Positions 10,050 to 19,526 of a stretch of 64,000 nt of DNA are shown in pieces (position 1 is the first letter of the stretch; the number at the start of each line of letters is the position of its first letter). Location: positions 1 through 64,000 of the forward strand of contig NZ_DOEH01000016.1 in NCBI RefSeq assembly GCF_003533305.1. The letters are read 5' to 3'. A model generated the notes under the pieces. It was not told the DNA's origin. It saw only the letters and a program-made list of their open reading frames with translations, and did not search any database. Position numbers and translations under genes: made by a program. The DNA comes from Providencia sp. Lineage in GTDB: Bacteria > Pseudomonadota > Gammaproteobacteria > Enterobacterales > Enterobacteriaceae.

Positions 10050-10174
10050 TACTCGTCATCCCTCGAGTTGTAGGGGGTGTTGGCTTCGCTTCGGCTACTC
10101 GGGTCACATACTTGTGTATGCTTCCCGAGATATCCTTACTTGCCGCCTACCTACAATTCGAATGATTTAGAGTA
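10050..10174 (+). repeat. Full-length dispersed palindromic repeat (copy B)
   Basis: About 125 bases beginning ACTCGTCATCCCTCGAGTTG and ending CAATTCGAATGATTTAGAGT, with near-complementary ends and an inner palindrome (ACATACTTGTGTATG). It matches copy D at 38834-38961 in order and spacing. It resembles the ERIC/YPAL-like intergenic palindromes of enteric bacteria. Assignment to a named family would need a database comparison. Confidence 0.75.
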
Positions 10175-10178
10175 GTGA

Positions 10179-10221
10179 ATACTGGCTTCCCTTGAGTTAT
10201 AGGAGGTGTTGGCTTCGCTTT
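10179..10221 (+). repeat. Truncated second repeat copy (copy C)
   Basis: Starts like copy B (CTTCCCTTGAGTTATAGGAGGTGTTGGCTTCGCTT) but stops abruptly about 15 bases before the end of the convergent AT-rich gene. The breakpoint may mark the junction of that gene's insertion. Confidence 0.6.
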
Positions 10222-10235
10222 AACTGTCTGCAATC

Positions 10236-11252
10236 CTAATGCGCTTCTATATGAATAGATACAGGGTCTTTAATCGTTTTAACAACAAAATTTGTTCCAT
10301 TTTTGTATAGCGTGACTAGTCTTATTCTTGATGATTTGATCTCTATGTTAGAACAGTCTTTTTCTGATTTTAAGTTAATTAAATTAAAGGTTTGTTTACT
10401 TAAAACATGAAAAACAGATTCTGTAATGTCTTCTAACTTATTCATTAATAATAATAAAGAACCATTATTAGGGTCTTTTAATGATAAATATTTGACTAAT
10501 TCTTTAATTGGCATTGCTTGCAACTCTTTGTTATTTTCAAATGAACTATATTTTTTGATAATATTTTCTACATCCATATTTAATAATGATGAAATATTTA
10601 TTAATCCTTTAAATCCATTCTCAGCACAAAGTGAATTAGATGATGATAACTTACGAAGGCTTATTTCATTATTATCTTTCCCTGGAAGACTTATGGCTTT
10701 ATATTCTGAGCTTTTAATAAGTAATTTACTAATCTCATTTTTTATATTTTCTTTGTAAATATCATCTACTATGTTATATAGCGTTGGTGCATTACTTGAT
10801 AATTTATGATAAAAATCATAATGTGATATTAATTGTGGTGCCTGATTATTATCATCAGTATATTTTATTGCTAATTCATTTATGTTAGCAATAAAAGCTG
10901 TTATAGGTCTGTCACTTATATTATATAATTTAAAATCTAAACTGTTGCTTTCTTCTAATTTATTATAATTATAATATTTTGATTTAAATAAATTTGATAA
11001 ATAGTCTTGAGGGGGAATTGTTCTACTTAGTTGGCCTGTTGATTTAGGTATTTTATCAAAATAACTGGCTGGTGGATTAAATATTTCATTGAGGTTACTT
11101 ATTTTAGAGTGAGACTTATTTTTTAACAAAGGTGACTTTACTATATTCTGCGAAGTAACTTTATTGATTTTCACTAATTTACTTTCATTTTTTGAAAAGT
11201 TACTTTGGTTTTTAAAATCCTGAGTGGGTTGTAGCAGTTTATTTATTTTCAC
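10236..11252 (-). CDS. AT-rich orphan protein of unknown function
   Basis: I do not recognise this 338-residue protein. The first ~100 residues are rich in Lys, Asn and Ser with scattered Pro and little predicted order (for example SKISNLNEIFNPPASYFDK). A more regular part follows, with helical segments such as KNEISKLLIKSSEY and LLLLMNKLEDITESVFHVL, and a C-terminal strand-like end (IRLVTLYKNGTNFVVKTI). There is no signal peptide or membrane helix. Base composition and codon use are far more AT-rich than in livF and hutU beside it, suggesting horizontal acquisition. A disordered Ser/Asn-rich N-terminus on a stand-alone AT-rich gene is common in type III effectors, but that is inference only. 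ATG 11252 is the only reasonable start. Confidence 0.7.
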   Translation of the reverse strand: MKINKLLQPTQDFKNQSNFSKNESKLVKINKVTSQNIVKSPLLKNKSHSKISNLNEIFNPPASYFDKIPKSTGQLSRTIPPQDYLSNLFKSKYYNYNKLEESNSLDFKLYNISDRPITAFIANINELAIKYTDDNNQAPQLISHYDFYHKLSSNAPTLYNIVDDIYKENIKNEISKLLIKSSEYKAISLPGKDNNEISLRKLSSSNSLCAENGFKGLINISSLLNMDVENIIKKYSSFENNKELQAMPIKELVKYLSLKDPNNGSLLLLMNKLEDITESVFHVLSKQTFNLINLKSEKDCSNIEIKSSRIRLVTLYKNGTNFVVKTIKDPVSIHIEAH

Positions 11253-11563
11253 TTTTTTATTCCTTTATCTTGTTTTTTAATTATTTGTTTTTTTATTATT
11301 TAAATTAAGCAATGGATTTTATTATTTTCTATAGTTATCACTCTCTTTAATTTATCATTTTTTAATGAGTGATTTTAATTTTTTTTCATTATTAAATATT
11401 GCAAAAAGTAATGAAATAAATATTTACTGAAATTTATTATTATTTTTGATTGGATCATAAATGAAAGAGAGGGCTATCTAGAGAGATAACCTTAGCTTGA
11501 TGTATTCGTAATGTGAAGCCTCTCGCATTTTCGCTATTTCTTTGTTTCTATGCATGAAATCAA

Positions 11564-11575
11564 ATGTATATACAT
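11564..11575 (+). promoter_or_regulatory. HutC-type operator, site 1
   Basis: ATGTATATACAT, a perfect 12-base palindrome containing the TGTA-N2-TACA core described for HutC repressors. It lies 317 bases before hutU. Confidence 0.55.
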
Positions 11576-11664
11576 ATTATCGAGTAGAAACAGCTATCTA
11601 GTTGTTGTTGTATAACCTCCCCTTGTATTCAACCTACAAACTTGGTGTAAGAATTCAAATTTAA

Positions 11665-11676
11665 ATGTATATACTT
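11665..11676 (+). promoter_or_regulatory. HutC-type operator, site 2
   Basis: ATGTATATACTT, with the TGTATATAC core. It is preceded by AA as in the other two sites and is about 215 bases upstream of hutU. Confidence 0.5.
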
Positions 11677-11686
11677 TGTGAATTAA

Positions 11687-11698
11687 ATGTATATATAT
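11687..11698 (+). promoter_or_regulatory. HutC-type operator, site 3
   Basis: ATGTATATATAT, a weaker copy whose centre lies 22 bases from that of site 2. That is about two helical turns, as expected for repressor dimers side by side on one face of the DNA. Confidence 0.45.
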
Positions 11699-11891
11699 TT
11701 AAGTGAGAAATGAATGATTGTGATGGATTGATAGCGGTAAGCTAACAATGAATTTCAGTAACAATATGAATTGTATGTAAATAATTAATTTGATGGCTTG
11801 ATTTGAAAATTAAGAAAAATGAGTTCACTCATGATTTCACTGTAAGTTGTTAAGTTAAAGTTAAATCAATTAAGCGATAGGGAATAGACTC

Positions 11892-13559
11892 ATGTTAAAC
11901 CGTACAGATCCAACTCGTGTTATTCGTGCCCCACGAGGTAGTGAAAAAACCTGCAAAAGTTGGCTAACAGAAGCGGTGTATCGCATGTTACAAAATAACT
12001 TAGATCCTGATGTGGCAGAACATCCTCAAAGTTTAGTCGTTTATGGTGGGATAGGCCGTGCCGCGCGTGATTGGGAATGTTATGACAAAATTCTAGAAGT
12101 GCTCACGACACTTGAAGATGACCAAACATTGCTAGTTCAGTCAGGTAAACCTGTCGGTGTTTTCCCAACTCATGTTGATGCGCCACGCGTATTGATCGCT
12201 AATTCCAATATCGTACCTCATTGGGCTAATTGGGATCATTTTAATGAATTAGACCGTAAAGGTTTGATGATGTATGGGCAGATGACAGCAGGCTCATGGA
12301 TTTACATCGGCTCTCAAGGCATTGTCCAAGGGACTTATGAAACCTTTATTTCTTTAGCTAAACAACATTTTAATGGCAATCCTGCGGGTCGTTGGATTTT
12401 AACTGGTGGGCTTGGTGGTATGGGCGGTGCGCAGCCATTAGCTGCAACAATGGCAGGTTTTAGCATGATTGCCGTTGAATGTGATGAGAGCCGGATTGAT
12501 TTTCGTTTGAGAACTCGTTATGTCGATAAAAAAGCGACCTCTCTAGATGAAGCTTTGCAATATATCGAAGAAGCGAAAGCGAATGGCGTTCCTGTTTCTG
12601 TTGGTTTACTTGGTAATGCCGCAGATATTTATAGCGAAATGGTGAAACGTAATATCACGCCAGATTCGGTTACAGATCAAACAAGTGCTCATGACCCAAT
12701 ACATGGTTATTTACCTCAAGGTTGGACACTCGCTCAATGGCGAGAGAAACAACAAACCGCACCCGCTGAAGTAACTAAAGCGGCGAAAAAAAGTATGGCG
12801 GTACAGGTAGAAGCCATGCTGCAAATGCAAAAACGTGGATCAGCTGCTTTTGACTATGGCAACAATATTCGCCAAATGGCAAAAGATGAAGGTGTAAGTA
12901 ACGCATTTGATTTTCCAGGTTTCGTTCCGGCCTATATCCGACCTCTTTTTTGTGAAGGTATTGGTCCATTCCGTTGGGTGGCATTATCGGGTGATCCTGA
13001 AGATATCTATAAAACAGATCAAAAAGTTAAAGAGCTGCTGCCGGATGATAAACACCTACATAACTGGTTAGACATGGCGCGAGAGCGCATCGCATTCCAA
13101 GGCTTACCTGCACGTATTTGCTGGGTAGGGCTTAAAGATAGGGAAAGACTCGGTCGCGCATTTAATGAAATGGTTAAAACTGGCGAGCTTAAAGGACCAA
13201 TTGTGATCGGGCGTGATCACTTGGACTCCGGTTCAGTAGCAAGTCCTCATCGTGAAACCGAATCAATGAAAGATGGCTCAGATGCTGTCTCTGACTGGCC
13301 ATTATTGAATGCCTTATTGAATACCGCAGGTGGCGCAACATGGGTTAGCTTACACCATGGCGGCGGTGTGGGAATGGGCTTTTCACAGCATGCCGGAGTG
13401 GTGATTGTCTGTGATGGAACTGATGCGGCAGATAAACGATTAGCACGAGTGCTACATAACGACCCTGCAACAGGGGTGATGCGCCATGCTGACGCAGGTT
13501 ATGACATCGCAATTAAATGTGCGAAAGATCAAGGCCTTAATTTGCCAATGGTGAAGTAA
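11892..13559 (+). CDS. hutU: Urocanate hydratase (urocanase)
   Basis: Urocanase converts urocanate to 4-imidazolone-5-propionate using tightly bound NAD+ as an electrophilic cofactor, in the cytoplasm. The 555-residue length is standard. Conserved blocks include [15 protein letters not shown], the NAD-binding [12 protein letters not shown] (residues 171-182), [14 protein letters not shown] and the C-terminal [17 protein letters not shown] and [15 protein letters not shown]. The start ATG 11892 follows AGGGAA. It leads the accessory locus, but hutH, hutI and hutG are not in the window. The next gene is a CoA-transferase 60 bases on, an unusual partner that suggests urocanate is supplied by something other than histidase alone. 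Confidence 0.96.
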   Translation: MLNRTDPTRVIRAPRGSEKTCKSWLTEAVYRMLQNNLDPDVAEHPQSLVVYGGIGRAARDWECYDKILEVLTTLEDDQTLLVQSGKPVGVFPTHVDAPRVLIANSNIVPHWANWDHFNELDRKGLMMYGQMTAGSWIYIGSQGIVQGTYETFISLAKQHFNGNPAGRWILTGGLGGMGGAQPLAATMAGFSMIAVECDESRIDFRLRTRYVDKKATSLDEALQYIEEAKANGVPVSVGLLGNAADIYSEMVKRNITPDSVTDQTSAHDPIHGYLPQGWTLAQWREKQQTAPAEVTKAAKKSMAVQVEAMLQMQKRGSAAFDYGNNIRQMAKDEGVSNAFDFPGFVPAYIRPLFCEGIGPFRWVALSGDPEDIYKTDQKVKELLPDDKHLHNWLDMARERIAFQGLPARICWVGLKDRERLGRAFNEMVKTGELKGPIVIGRDHLDSGSVASPHRETESMKDGSDAVSDWPLLNALLNTAGGATWVSLHHGGGVGMGFSQHAGVVIVCDGTDAADKRLARVLHNDPATGVMRHADAGYDIAIKCAKDQGLNLPMVK

Positions 13560-13619
13560 TGTCGATTGCCAAACCATTTTTTGGGGCGGCAAATTTCCTG
13601 AAGATATAAGGAATTCAGT

Positions 13620-14804
13620 ATGAATACTGCGTCAACTCAAAAAAGGACAGGGCCCCTTGCTGGGATTAAAGTCATTGATTTAAGCCGCGTACTTGCCGGC
13701 CCTTATTGTACAGGCATGATGGCAGATCTTGGTGCTGAAGTGATTAAAATTGAAGTGCCAAATCAAGGTGATGATAGTCGTCATTTAGGACCTTTTATTG
13801 ATGGCGAGAGCGTTTATTACGGTCTGATCAACAGAGGGAAGCGCAGTATTGAGTTAGATCTAAAATCAGATGCCGATCGCGCCATTCTTTTTCAATTAGT
13901 AAAAGACAGTGATGTGGTGGTTGAAAATTTTCGTCCAGGTGTTACAGCACGGCTTGGCATCGATTTTGACAGCTTAAAACAGCATAACCCCAAGTTAGTC
14001 TACGCCAGTATTTCTGGTTTTGGTCAGGATAGTCCGTTAGCAAGTTACCCTGCTTATGACATTGTTGCTCAAGCCATGTCTGGCTTGATGAGCGTGACAG
14101 GTTTTCCACAAACGGGGCCAACGCGTAGCGGTGAATCTATTGGTGATGTTTGCGCAGGTATGTTTGCTTCATGGGCGATCAGCAGTGCGCTATTTGCGAG
14201 GGAACGTCATGGGGAAAGTGCACAATATATTGATGTTGCGATGGTTGATGTATTGCTAAGTATGCAACTTACTGGGCTTTCAAACTTATTTGCCAATGAT
14301 AAAGCCCCAAGCTTAGTGGGTAATCGCCACCCTGTATCGACGCCATTTGATACTTATCAGGCCGATGATGGTTTAGTGGTAATTGCGATTGCGAGTGAAA
14401 AGCTATTTCAACGTTTTTGCCAATGTATAGGAAAACCGGAGTTGTTGAGTGACCCTCGCTATCTTGACGACCCGACGCGAACGATTTATCAGGCAGAACT
14501 GAGACAAGAAATTGAATGTTGGACTGGGCAACGAAGTGTTGAAGATGTGTGCGACCTATTGCTTAATGCAGGGGTTCCAGCCTCACCTATTCATAACTTA
14601 CAGCAAGCAACCCAGAGTGAACACGCAAAGGTTCGCCAAGTTCTGACACATCTAAACGATGGCGGCACACCTTTGGTTTCTCAGCCAGTTTTCTTTAATG
14701 GGTATAAGCCGCATTCGATTCAACGAGCACCTGTATTAGGTGAAGCTAATGATATTTATAAACCGATAAAAACGACAACAAAAAGCGTGGAGACAATACG
14801 ATGA
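13620..14804 (+). CDS. CaiB/BaiF-family (class III) CoA-transferase
   Basis: A 394-residue class III CoA-transferase, the family of CaiB, formyl-CoA transferase and bile-acid BaiF. Visible family blocks are GPLAGIKVIDLSRVLAGPYC, MMADLGAEVIKIE, NRGKRSIELDLK and VENFRPG. The conserved catalytic Asp lies at residue 176 (ESIGDVCAGM). It has a good ribosome site (AAGGAA) and overlaps the acyl-CoA dehydrogenase by 4 bases, so the two enzymes act together. By analogy with CaiB, which moves CoA between carnitine and crotonobetaine, I infer that it moves CoA between urocanoyl-CoA and imidazole propionate. The substrate is not shown by sequence; other aryl- or alkyl-propionates remain possible. Confidence 0.9.
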   Translation: MNTASTQKRTGPLAGIKVIDLSRVLAGPYCTGMMADLGAEVIKIEVPNQGDDSRHLGPFIDGESVYYGLINRGKRSIELDLKSDADRAILFQLVKDSDVVVENFRPGVTARLGIDFDSLKQHNPKLVYASISGFGQDSPLASYPAYDIVAQAMSGLMSVTGFPQTGPTRSGESIGDVCAGMFASWAISSALFARERHGESAQYIDVAMVDVLLSMQLTGLSNLFANDKAPSLVGNRHPVSTPFDTYQADDGLVVIAIASEKLFQRFCQCIGKPELLSDPRYLDDPTRTIYQAELRQEIECWTGQRSVEDVCDLLLNAGVPASPIHNLQQATQSEHAKVRQVLTHLNDGGTPLVSQPVFFNGYKPHSIQRAPVLGEANDIYKPIKTTTKSVETIR

Positions 14805-15940
14805 GCTTTGAAATTAATGAGACAGAACAAGCCATTGTCGATGCAGTTGAAAAAGTGTGTCGCGATATTTTACAGCCTAATGCACAACGTTATGATGAAA
14901 CAGAAACTTTTTGTGCCGAGAGCTTAGCTGCCCTTGGTGAAATGGGATGTTGGGGAATTAATTTACCGGAACAATATGGTGGTTTTGGTATTGGGAGTGT
15001 AGCAATGAGCCGAGTGGTCGAAGGCGTTGCTGCGGCTTGTGCTTCAACATCATCTGCATTAACGGCGCATTTTCTTGCGACTGATTCGATTTTAATTGGT
15101 GGGACCGAGCAGCAAAAAGCGCATTGGTTACCGAAAGCGGCAAGTGGTGAAGTTTTAGGTGCTTTTGGCCTGACAGAGCCTGCGGCAGGTTCGAATCCGG
15201 CAGATATGCGAACGACGGCAACTCGTGAAAATGGCGGTTGGCGTATTAAAGGTAATAAGCATTATATTACCAATGCGAAAGAAGCGGATTTTATTGTGTT
15301 GTATGCCAAAACAGATCCTGAGGCTGGGGCTCGAGGCATCAGTGCTTTCATGATCCCAAAAGGGACGGAAGGAGTGGCATTTTCGCAACCGGAAAAAACC
15401 ATGGGGTTACGAGGAAGTACTATTTATGAGTTAGCGATTAACTGCTGGCTACCTGAATCGGGTCTTTTAGGTGAAGAAAATAAAGGTTTTCATACGGCAA
15501 TGGAAGTTTTGGATAAAGGTCGTGTTGAAGTTGCGGCAACCTCATTGGGGATTGCGCGAGCAGCCATGGAAAGCGCATTAGGTTGGGTTAAGGAACGTCA
15601 AATTGGTAAAAAACCGTTGGCTGCCTATCAAGGAACTCAATGGCGAATTGCTGATATGCATACACAACTCGAAGCAGCAAGAATGCTGACTTGGCATGCG
15701 GCGCAGTTGCGTGATTCAGGCAATCGCTTTAGTTTACAATCGGCCACAGCAAAACTGTTTGCGGCTGAGTGTGCAGGGTTTGTTACTGATGCGGCATTAC
15801 AACTTCATGGCGGTTATGGCTACATTCGCGATTTACCTTTAGAGCGCTATGTACGTGACGCTAGAATTTTACGTATTTTTGAAGGTACCTCAGAAATTCA
15901 AAAAATCATTATTTCTCGCGCTGTTCTAGATGCGGTTTGA
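14801..15940 (+). CDS. Acyl-CoA dehydrogenase
   Basis: A 379-residue FAD-dependent acyl-CoA dehydrogenase that introduces an alpha-beta double bond into an acyl-CoA and hands electrons to ETF. Visible blocks are the N-terminal helical domain, FGLTEPAAGSNPADM and WRIKGNKHYITNA (FAD and substrate region). The C-terminal LQLHGGYGYIRDLPLERYVRDA and FEGTSEIQKIIISR follow, with the likely catalytic base Glu361. It is coupled to the CoA-transferase by an ATGA overlap, and ETF and ETF-QO genes follow. In the proposed pathway it makes urocanoyl-CoA from imidazole-propionyl-CoA. It could also be read as a CaiA-type reductase, but the ETF-QO type argues for oxidation. Confidence 0.93.
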   Translation: MSFEINETEQAIVDAVEKVCRDILQPNAQRYDETETFCAESLAALGEMGCWGINLPEQYGGFGIGSVAMSRVVEGVAAACASTSSALTAHFLATDSILIGGTEQQKAHWLPKAASGEVLGAFGLTEPAAGSNPADMRTTATRENGGWRIKGNKHYITNAKEADFIVLYAKTDPEAGARGISAFMIPKGTEGVAFSQPEKTMGLRGSTIYELAINCWLPESGLLGEENKGFHTAMEVLDKGRVEVAATSLGIARAAMESALGWVKERQIGKKPLAAYQGTQWRIADMHTQLEAARMLTWHAAQLRDSGNRFSLQSATAKLFAAECAGFVTDAALQLHGGYGYIRDLPLERYVRDARILRIFEGTSEIQKIIISRAVLDAV

Positions 15941-16198
15941 TAATTTAAAAGAGAAAAGTTAGACCTCGGTAGGCGGGACAGGCGACTACCGATTATTAAG
16001 CAAAATTAGCTAGTCACAGGATCATGGAATTAAAACACAACAACAATCAGGTTTAAGAATGTATTTCAATTATTAATGACGGGTAGACAAAAGATAAAAC
16101 ATCGCCCTAAATAATATTTAATGACGGTATTTGACAAATACGCATTATGACTAATTGATTCATTCTTTAGGCCAGCCCTTGCTTAAAGAGGAGTTACC

Positions 16199-17638
16199 AT
16201 GACAGTTTCAAACGAAATAAACGTAGAAAAGAAAAGCAAACAGGAAAACGTTCCATTAATTGAAGCTCGCTCTATCGACTATATCCCTGAATCAGAACGT
16301 CATGGTACGTTATCGAGTCAATTCACGCTTTGGTTTGGTGCTAATTTACAGATAACCGCAATTGTGACTGGGGCGCTTGCCGTTGTGCTCGGTGGTGATG
16401 TGTTCTGGTCGCTAATAGGCTTATTTATCGGCCAGTTATTAGGTGGTGCGGTGATGGCTTTACATGCTGTTCAAGGGCCTAAACTTGGCTTACCGCAAAT
16501 GATATCCAGCCGTGTTCAATTTGGTGTGTATGGCGCTGTTATTCCTATCCTATTAGTTTGTATGATGTATGTCGGATTTTCGGCAAGTGGTACTGTATTA
16601 GCAGGTCAAGCGGTTGGTCAGCTATTACATATTAGCGATTGGATGGGAATATTAATATTCGGTGCGGTAATTATTGGTATAACCATCTGCGGTTATCGGA
16701 TCATTCATATATTAGGGAAGGCCGCGAGTGTAATTGGCGTTATTGCTTTCTTTTACTTATTTTTCCGTTTGTTCTATATGAATGATGTTTCTGTTTTATT
16801 GGATAATCGTCATTTTGATTGGACTAATTTCTTATTAGCGATGTCGTTATCGGCTTCTTGGCAAATCGCCTTTGGGCCTTATGTCGCAGACTATTCACGT
16901 TATTTACCGACCAAAACACCGACAATCAAAGCGTTTTTAGCTGTCGGTTCAGGTACTGTGATTGGCACGCAAGCTTCGATGATCTTGGGTGTATTCGCAG
17001 CGGCATTAGCTGGCAACAAATTTGCGGGCAATGAAGTTTCTTATATTGTCGGTTTAGGTAGCACAGGTCTAATTGCCGCATTATTGTATATCAGTATTTT
17101 CTTTGGAAAGGTCACCATAACGGCGTTGAATGCTTATGGTAGCTTCATGTCTATGGCGGCAATTTGGTGTGGTTTTCGTGGGAAAAACCAAATAACCCGT
17201 GGTCAACGACTGTTTTTTATTATCTTAATGGTGAGTTTCTCAACCCTTTTAGGCCTTGCTGGGCAGCATTCATTTCTAAAATTATTCTCTGCATTTTTAT
17301 TGTTCTTACTGGCTTTCTTTACGCCTTGGAGTGCAATTAATTTAGTCGATTACTATTGGGTGACTAAAGGGCGCTACGATGTACCTGAACTCGCTAATCC
17401 AGAAGGGCGTTATGGTCGTTGGAACAAAGTTGGGATCACCACATACGTTATTGGTGTATTAATTCAATTACCTTTTATCTCAACGGGATTCTATACCGGT
17501 CCACTCGTGGAGGCATTAGGTGGTGTTGATATTTCATGGATTATTGGCTTAGTGGCGACCAGTGTTATTTATTATGTCGCAATCAAAAAATGGCCAACAT
17601 CCGTTGCCGATAGGTTGATATTGCCCACGGAGAAATAA
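16199..17638 (+). CDS. NCS1-family permease (purine/cytosine/hydantoin-type transporter)
   Basis: A 479-residue polytopic inner-membrane protein with about 12 helices. It has NCS1 features: the early TLWFGANLQITAIVTGAL segment, an Asn/Gly-rich helix 1, GPYVADYSRYLPTKTP, and the FFTPWSAINLVDYYWVTKGRYDV loop. NCS1 carriers import nucleobases, hydantoins, allantoin and related heterocycles by cation symport. CodB-like permeases occur in hut loci of pseudomonads. An imidazole compound such as urocanate is the likely substrate here; that is inference from context. It has AGAGGAG just upstream. A 258-base gap with a hairpin (CGGTAG and CTACCG near 15966-15990) separates it from the dehydrogenase. 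Confidence 0.88.
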   Translation: MTVSNEINVEKKSKQENVPLIEARSIDYIPESERHGTLSSQFTLWFGANLQITAIVTGALAVVLGGDVFWSLIGLFIGQLLGGAVMALHAVQGPKLGLPQMISSRVQFGVYGAVIPILLVCMMYVGFSASGTVLAGQAVGQLLHISDWMGILIFGAVIIGITICGYRIIHILGKAASVIGVIAFFYLFFRLFYMNDVSVLLDNRHFDWTNFLLAMSLSASWQIAFGPYVADYSRYLPTKTPTIKAFLAVGSGTVIGTQASMILGVFAAALAGNKFAGNEVSYIVGLGSTGLIAALLYISIFFGKVTITALNAYGSFMSMAAIWCGFRGKNQITRGQRLFFIILMVSFSTLLGLAGQHSFLKLFSAFLLFLLAFFTPWSAINLVDYYWVTKGRYDVPELANPEGRYGRWNKVGITTYVIGVLIQLPFISTGFYTGPLVEALGGVDISWIIGLVATSVIYYVAIKKWPTSVADRLILPTEK

Positions 17639-17700
17639 GTGTTTTTAAGTGCTGAGCCATAGTCTTAAAGCGTAGATCTAAATAAAAAATAAGAGAGCAA

Positions 17701-17723
17701 TAGCAGTGAATTAATCACTGCTA
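17701..17723. other. Perfect short hairpin between permease and etfB
   Basis: TAGCAGTGA and TCACTGCTA form a 9-bp stem around ATTAA. There is no U-run, so it is more likely an mRNA processing or stability element, or a regulator site, than a terminator. Confidence 0.45.
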
Positions 17724-17795
17724 AGGCTTCCTTCAACTCAAAAATACGTTCAAAGAAATTGAAAGTTATTCAGATAAATAGTGATAGGAGCCGTT

Positions 17796-18551
17796 ATGAA
17801 AATCTTAATCGCAGTGAAGCGAGTTATTGACCACAACGTAAAAATTAGAGTGAAAGCAGACGGTTCTGGAGTAGAGCTTACTAATGTCAAAATGGCTATT
17901 AATCCATTCGATGAAATCGCAGTGGAAGAAGCGGTACGTTTGAAAGAAGCTGGAAAAGCGAGTGAAGTGGTAGTGGTTTCTATTGGCGAGATAAGTTCTC
18001 AAGAGATCTTACGTAGTGCAATGGCTCTCGGCGCAGATAGCGCTATTTTGCTGCAAAGGCCTGCGGATATGATATTAGAGCCGTTGGATATTGCTCGCTT
18101 ATTACAACAAGTAGTTATTCGTGAGCAGCCAGATCTTATTTTGCTAGGCAAACAAGCAATTGATGATGATTGCAATCAAACAGGACAAATGCTGTCAGCG
18201 CTACTTGAATACCCTCAAGGAACTTTTGCATCACAAATTATTATTGAAAATGACTTAATTCATGTTACTCGTGAAATTGACGGTGGGCTAGAAACGCTTT
18301 CTATGCCACTTCCAGCTATTGTTACAACCGATTTACGCCTCAATGTACCACGCTATGCAACATTGCCTAATATTATGAAAGCCAAGAAAAAGCCATTAGA
18401 AATCATGAATATCGTCGAGATGGATTTCTCACCTTTGGGCCAAGTTAAGACTATCAATGTTTCTGAACCTAAAAAGCGCAGCGGGCAGTGCACTTTATTG
18501 AATAATGCAACAGCATTGGTCAGTGAGCTTAAAGCGAAAGAAGTGATTTAA
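17796..18551 (+). CDS. etfB: Electron transfer flavoprotein beta subunit
   Basis: ETF beta binds AMP and, with ETF alpha, carries electrons from acyl-CoA dehydrogenases to ETF-QO. ATG 17796 is chosen because TAGGAG (17785-17790) is correctly placed for it; an in-frame GTG at 17781 would include that site. The product has 251 residues. It begins MKILIAVKRVIDHNVKIRVK and contains MAINPFDEIAVEEAVRLKE, ILLGKQAIDDDCNQTGQM and the C-terminal PNIMKAKKKPLE segment. This is the respiratory ETF type rather than the FixA type in its partnership, because the quinone oxidoreductase downstream is full-length. It precedes etfA by 15 bases. Confidence 0.93.
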   Translation: MKILIAVKRVIDHNVKIRVKADGSGVELTNVKMAINPFDEIAVEEAVRLKEAGKASEVVVVSIGEISSQEILRSAMALGADSAILLQRPADMILEPLDIARLLQQVVIREQPDLILLGKQAIDDDCNQTGQMLSALLEYPQGTFASQIIIENDLIHVTREIDGGLETLSMPLPAIVTTDLRLNVPRYATLPNIMKAKKKPLEIMNIVEMDFSPLGQVKTINVSEPKKRSGQCTLLNNATALVSELKAKEVI

Positions 18552-18566
18552 TCAAGGAGCCTTACC

Positions 18567-19517
18567 ATGAGTCAGTTATCAGTCTTAGTTATTGTTGAAC
18601 ATGATAATCAAACAATTAAATCATCAACTTATCATAGTATCACTGCGGCACGTGAAATCCTCTCAATAGGGGGTAGCTTACATCTTCTGGTTGTGGGTAG
18701 CCAAACAGCAGCGGTGGCTGAACTGGGTAGTGTTATTGATGGTGTTGAGAAAGTTATCACCATTGAAGCGGCGGTATTGGAATCTCAGCTTGCAGAACCC
18801 ATGACGCGTGCGATTGTTGCCGTTGCGCAGAATTATAGCCATTTGTTATTTCCTGCGACCACATTTGGCAAAAATATAGCGCCACGCGTAGCGGCAACCT
18901 TAGGTATTTCTCAGATATCAGATATTACTCAAGTTATCGATGCTGAAACTTTTATTCGACCTATTTATGCAGGTAATGCATTAGCGACAGTACAAAATAA
19001 TGGCAATCAAGTCGTTATCACTGTGCGGAGTTCTGCGTTTTCAGGAGTGACGGAAATACAAGATAGCGCGCCAATTGAAACGGTTATCGTGAATGATATC
19101 AGCCAACTTTCACAGTTAAAAAGCCAGTCTTTAACGCAGGTTGCCCGTGCTGAGTTAAGCTCTGCAAAAATAGTGATATCCGGTGGGCGTGGGCTTAGTT
19201 CTGGGGAAAACTTTGTATTATTGGAAGCTATTGCTGACAAATTGGGCGCAGCAGTTGGCGCTTCAAGAGCTGCGGTTGATGCAGGTTATGTACCGAATGA
19301 TTATCAAGTCGGACAAACAGGGAAAATTGTTGCTCCAGATTTATATATCGCCGTCGGTATTTCAGGGGCGATACAACATGTGGCGGGAATGAAAGAAAGT
19401 AAAGTGATCGTTGCCATCAATAGTGATCCTGAAGCGCCTATTTTCCAAGTCGCAGATTACGGTATTGTCGGCGATCTATTTGAAATTTTACCTGAATTTG
19501 ATCAAGCGTTAGCGTAG
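18567..19517 (+). CDS. etfA: Electron transfer flavoprotein alpha subunit
   Basis: The FAD-carrying ETF subunit, 316 residues. The C-terminal FAD domain is clear: [32 protein letters not shown], then [18 protein letters not shown] and [18 protein letters not shown] precedes the start. The gene sits between etfB and the ETF-QO gene, the latter 9 bases away behind a strong AGGAGG. It is a second, locus-specific ETF pair, probably dedicated to the acyl-CoA dehydrogenase upstream. Confidence 0.94.
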   Translation: MSQLSVLVIVEHDNQTIKSSTYHSITAAREILSIGGSLHLLVVGSQTAAVAELGSVIDGVEKVITIEAAVLESQLAEPMTRAIVAVAQNYSHLLFPATTFGKNIAPRVAATLGISQISDITQVIDAETFIRPIYAGNALATVQNNGNQVVITVRSSAFSGVTEIQDSAPIETVIVNDISQLSQLKSQSLTQVARAELSSAKIVISGGRGLSSGENFVLLEAIADKLGAAVGASRAAVDAGYVPNDYQVGQTGKIVAPDLYIAVGISGAIQHVAGMKESKVIVAINSDPEAPIFQVADYGIVGDLFEILPEFDQALA

Positions 19518-19526
19518 GAGGGGCTC

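Larger units (their letters stand above)
11253..11891. promoter_or_regulatory. Intergenic region upstream of hutU
   Basis: 639 very AT-rich bases between the orphan gene (leftward) and hutU (rightward). The hutU half contains three related TGTATATA motifs, listed separately, and an AGGGAA ribosome site 7 bases before the hutU ATG. I found no ORF worth calling. Confidence 0.6.

Noticed and set aside
10236..11252. OTU- or YopT-type cysteine protease effector
   Set aside because: A Cys (SLCAENG) and a C-terminal His exist, but the residues around them do not match any protease motif I know; left as unknown.
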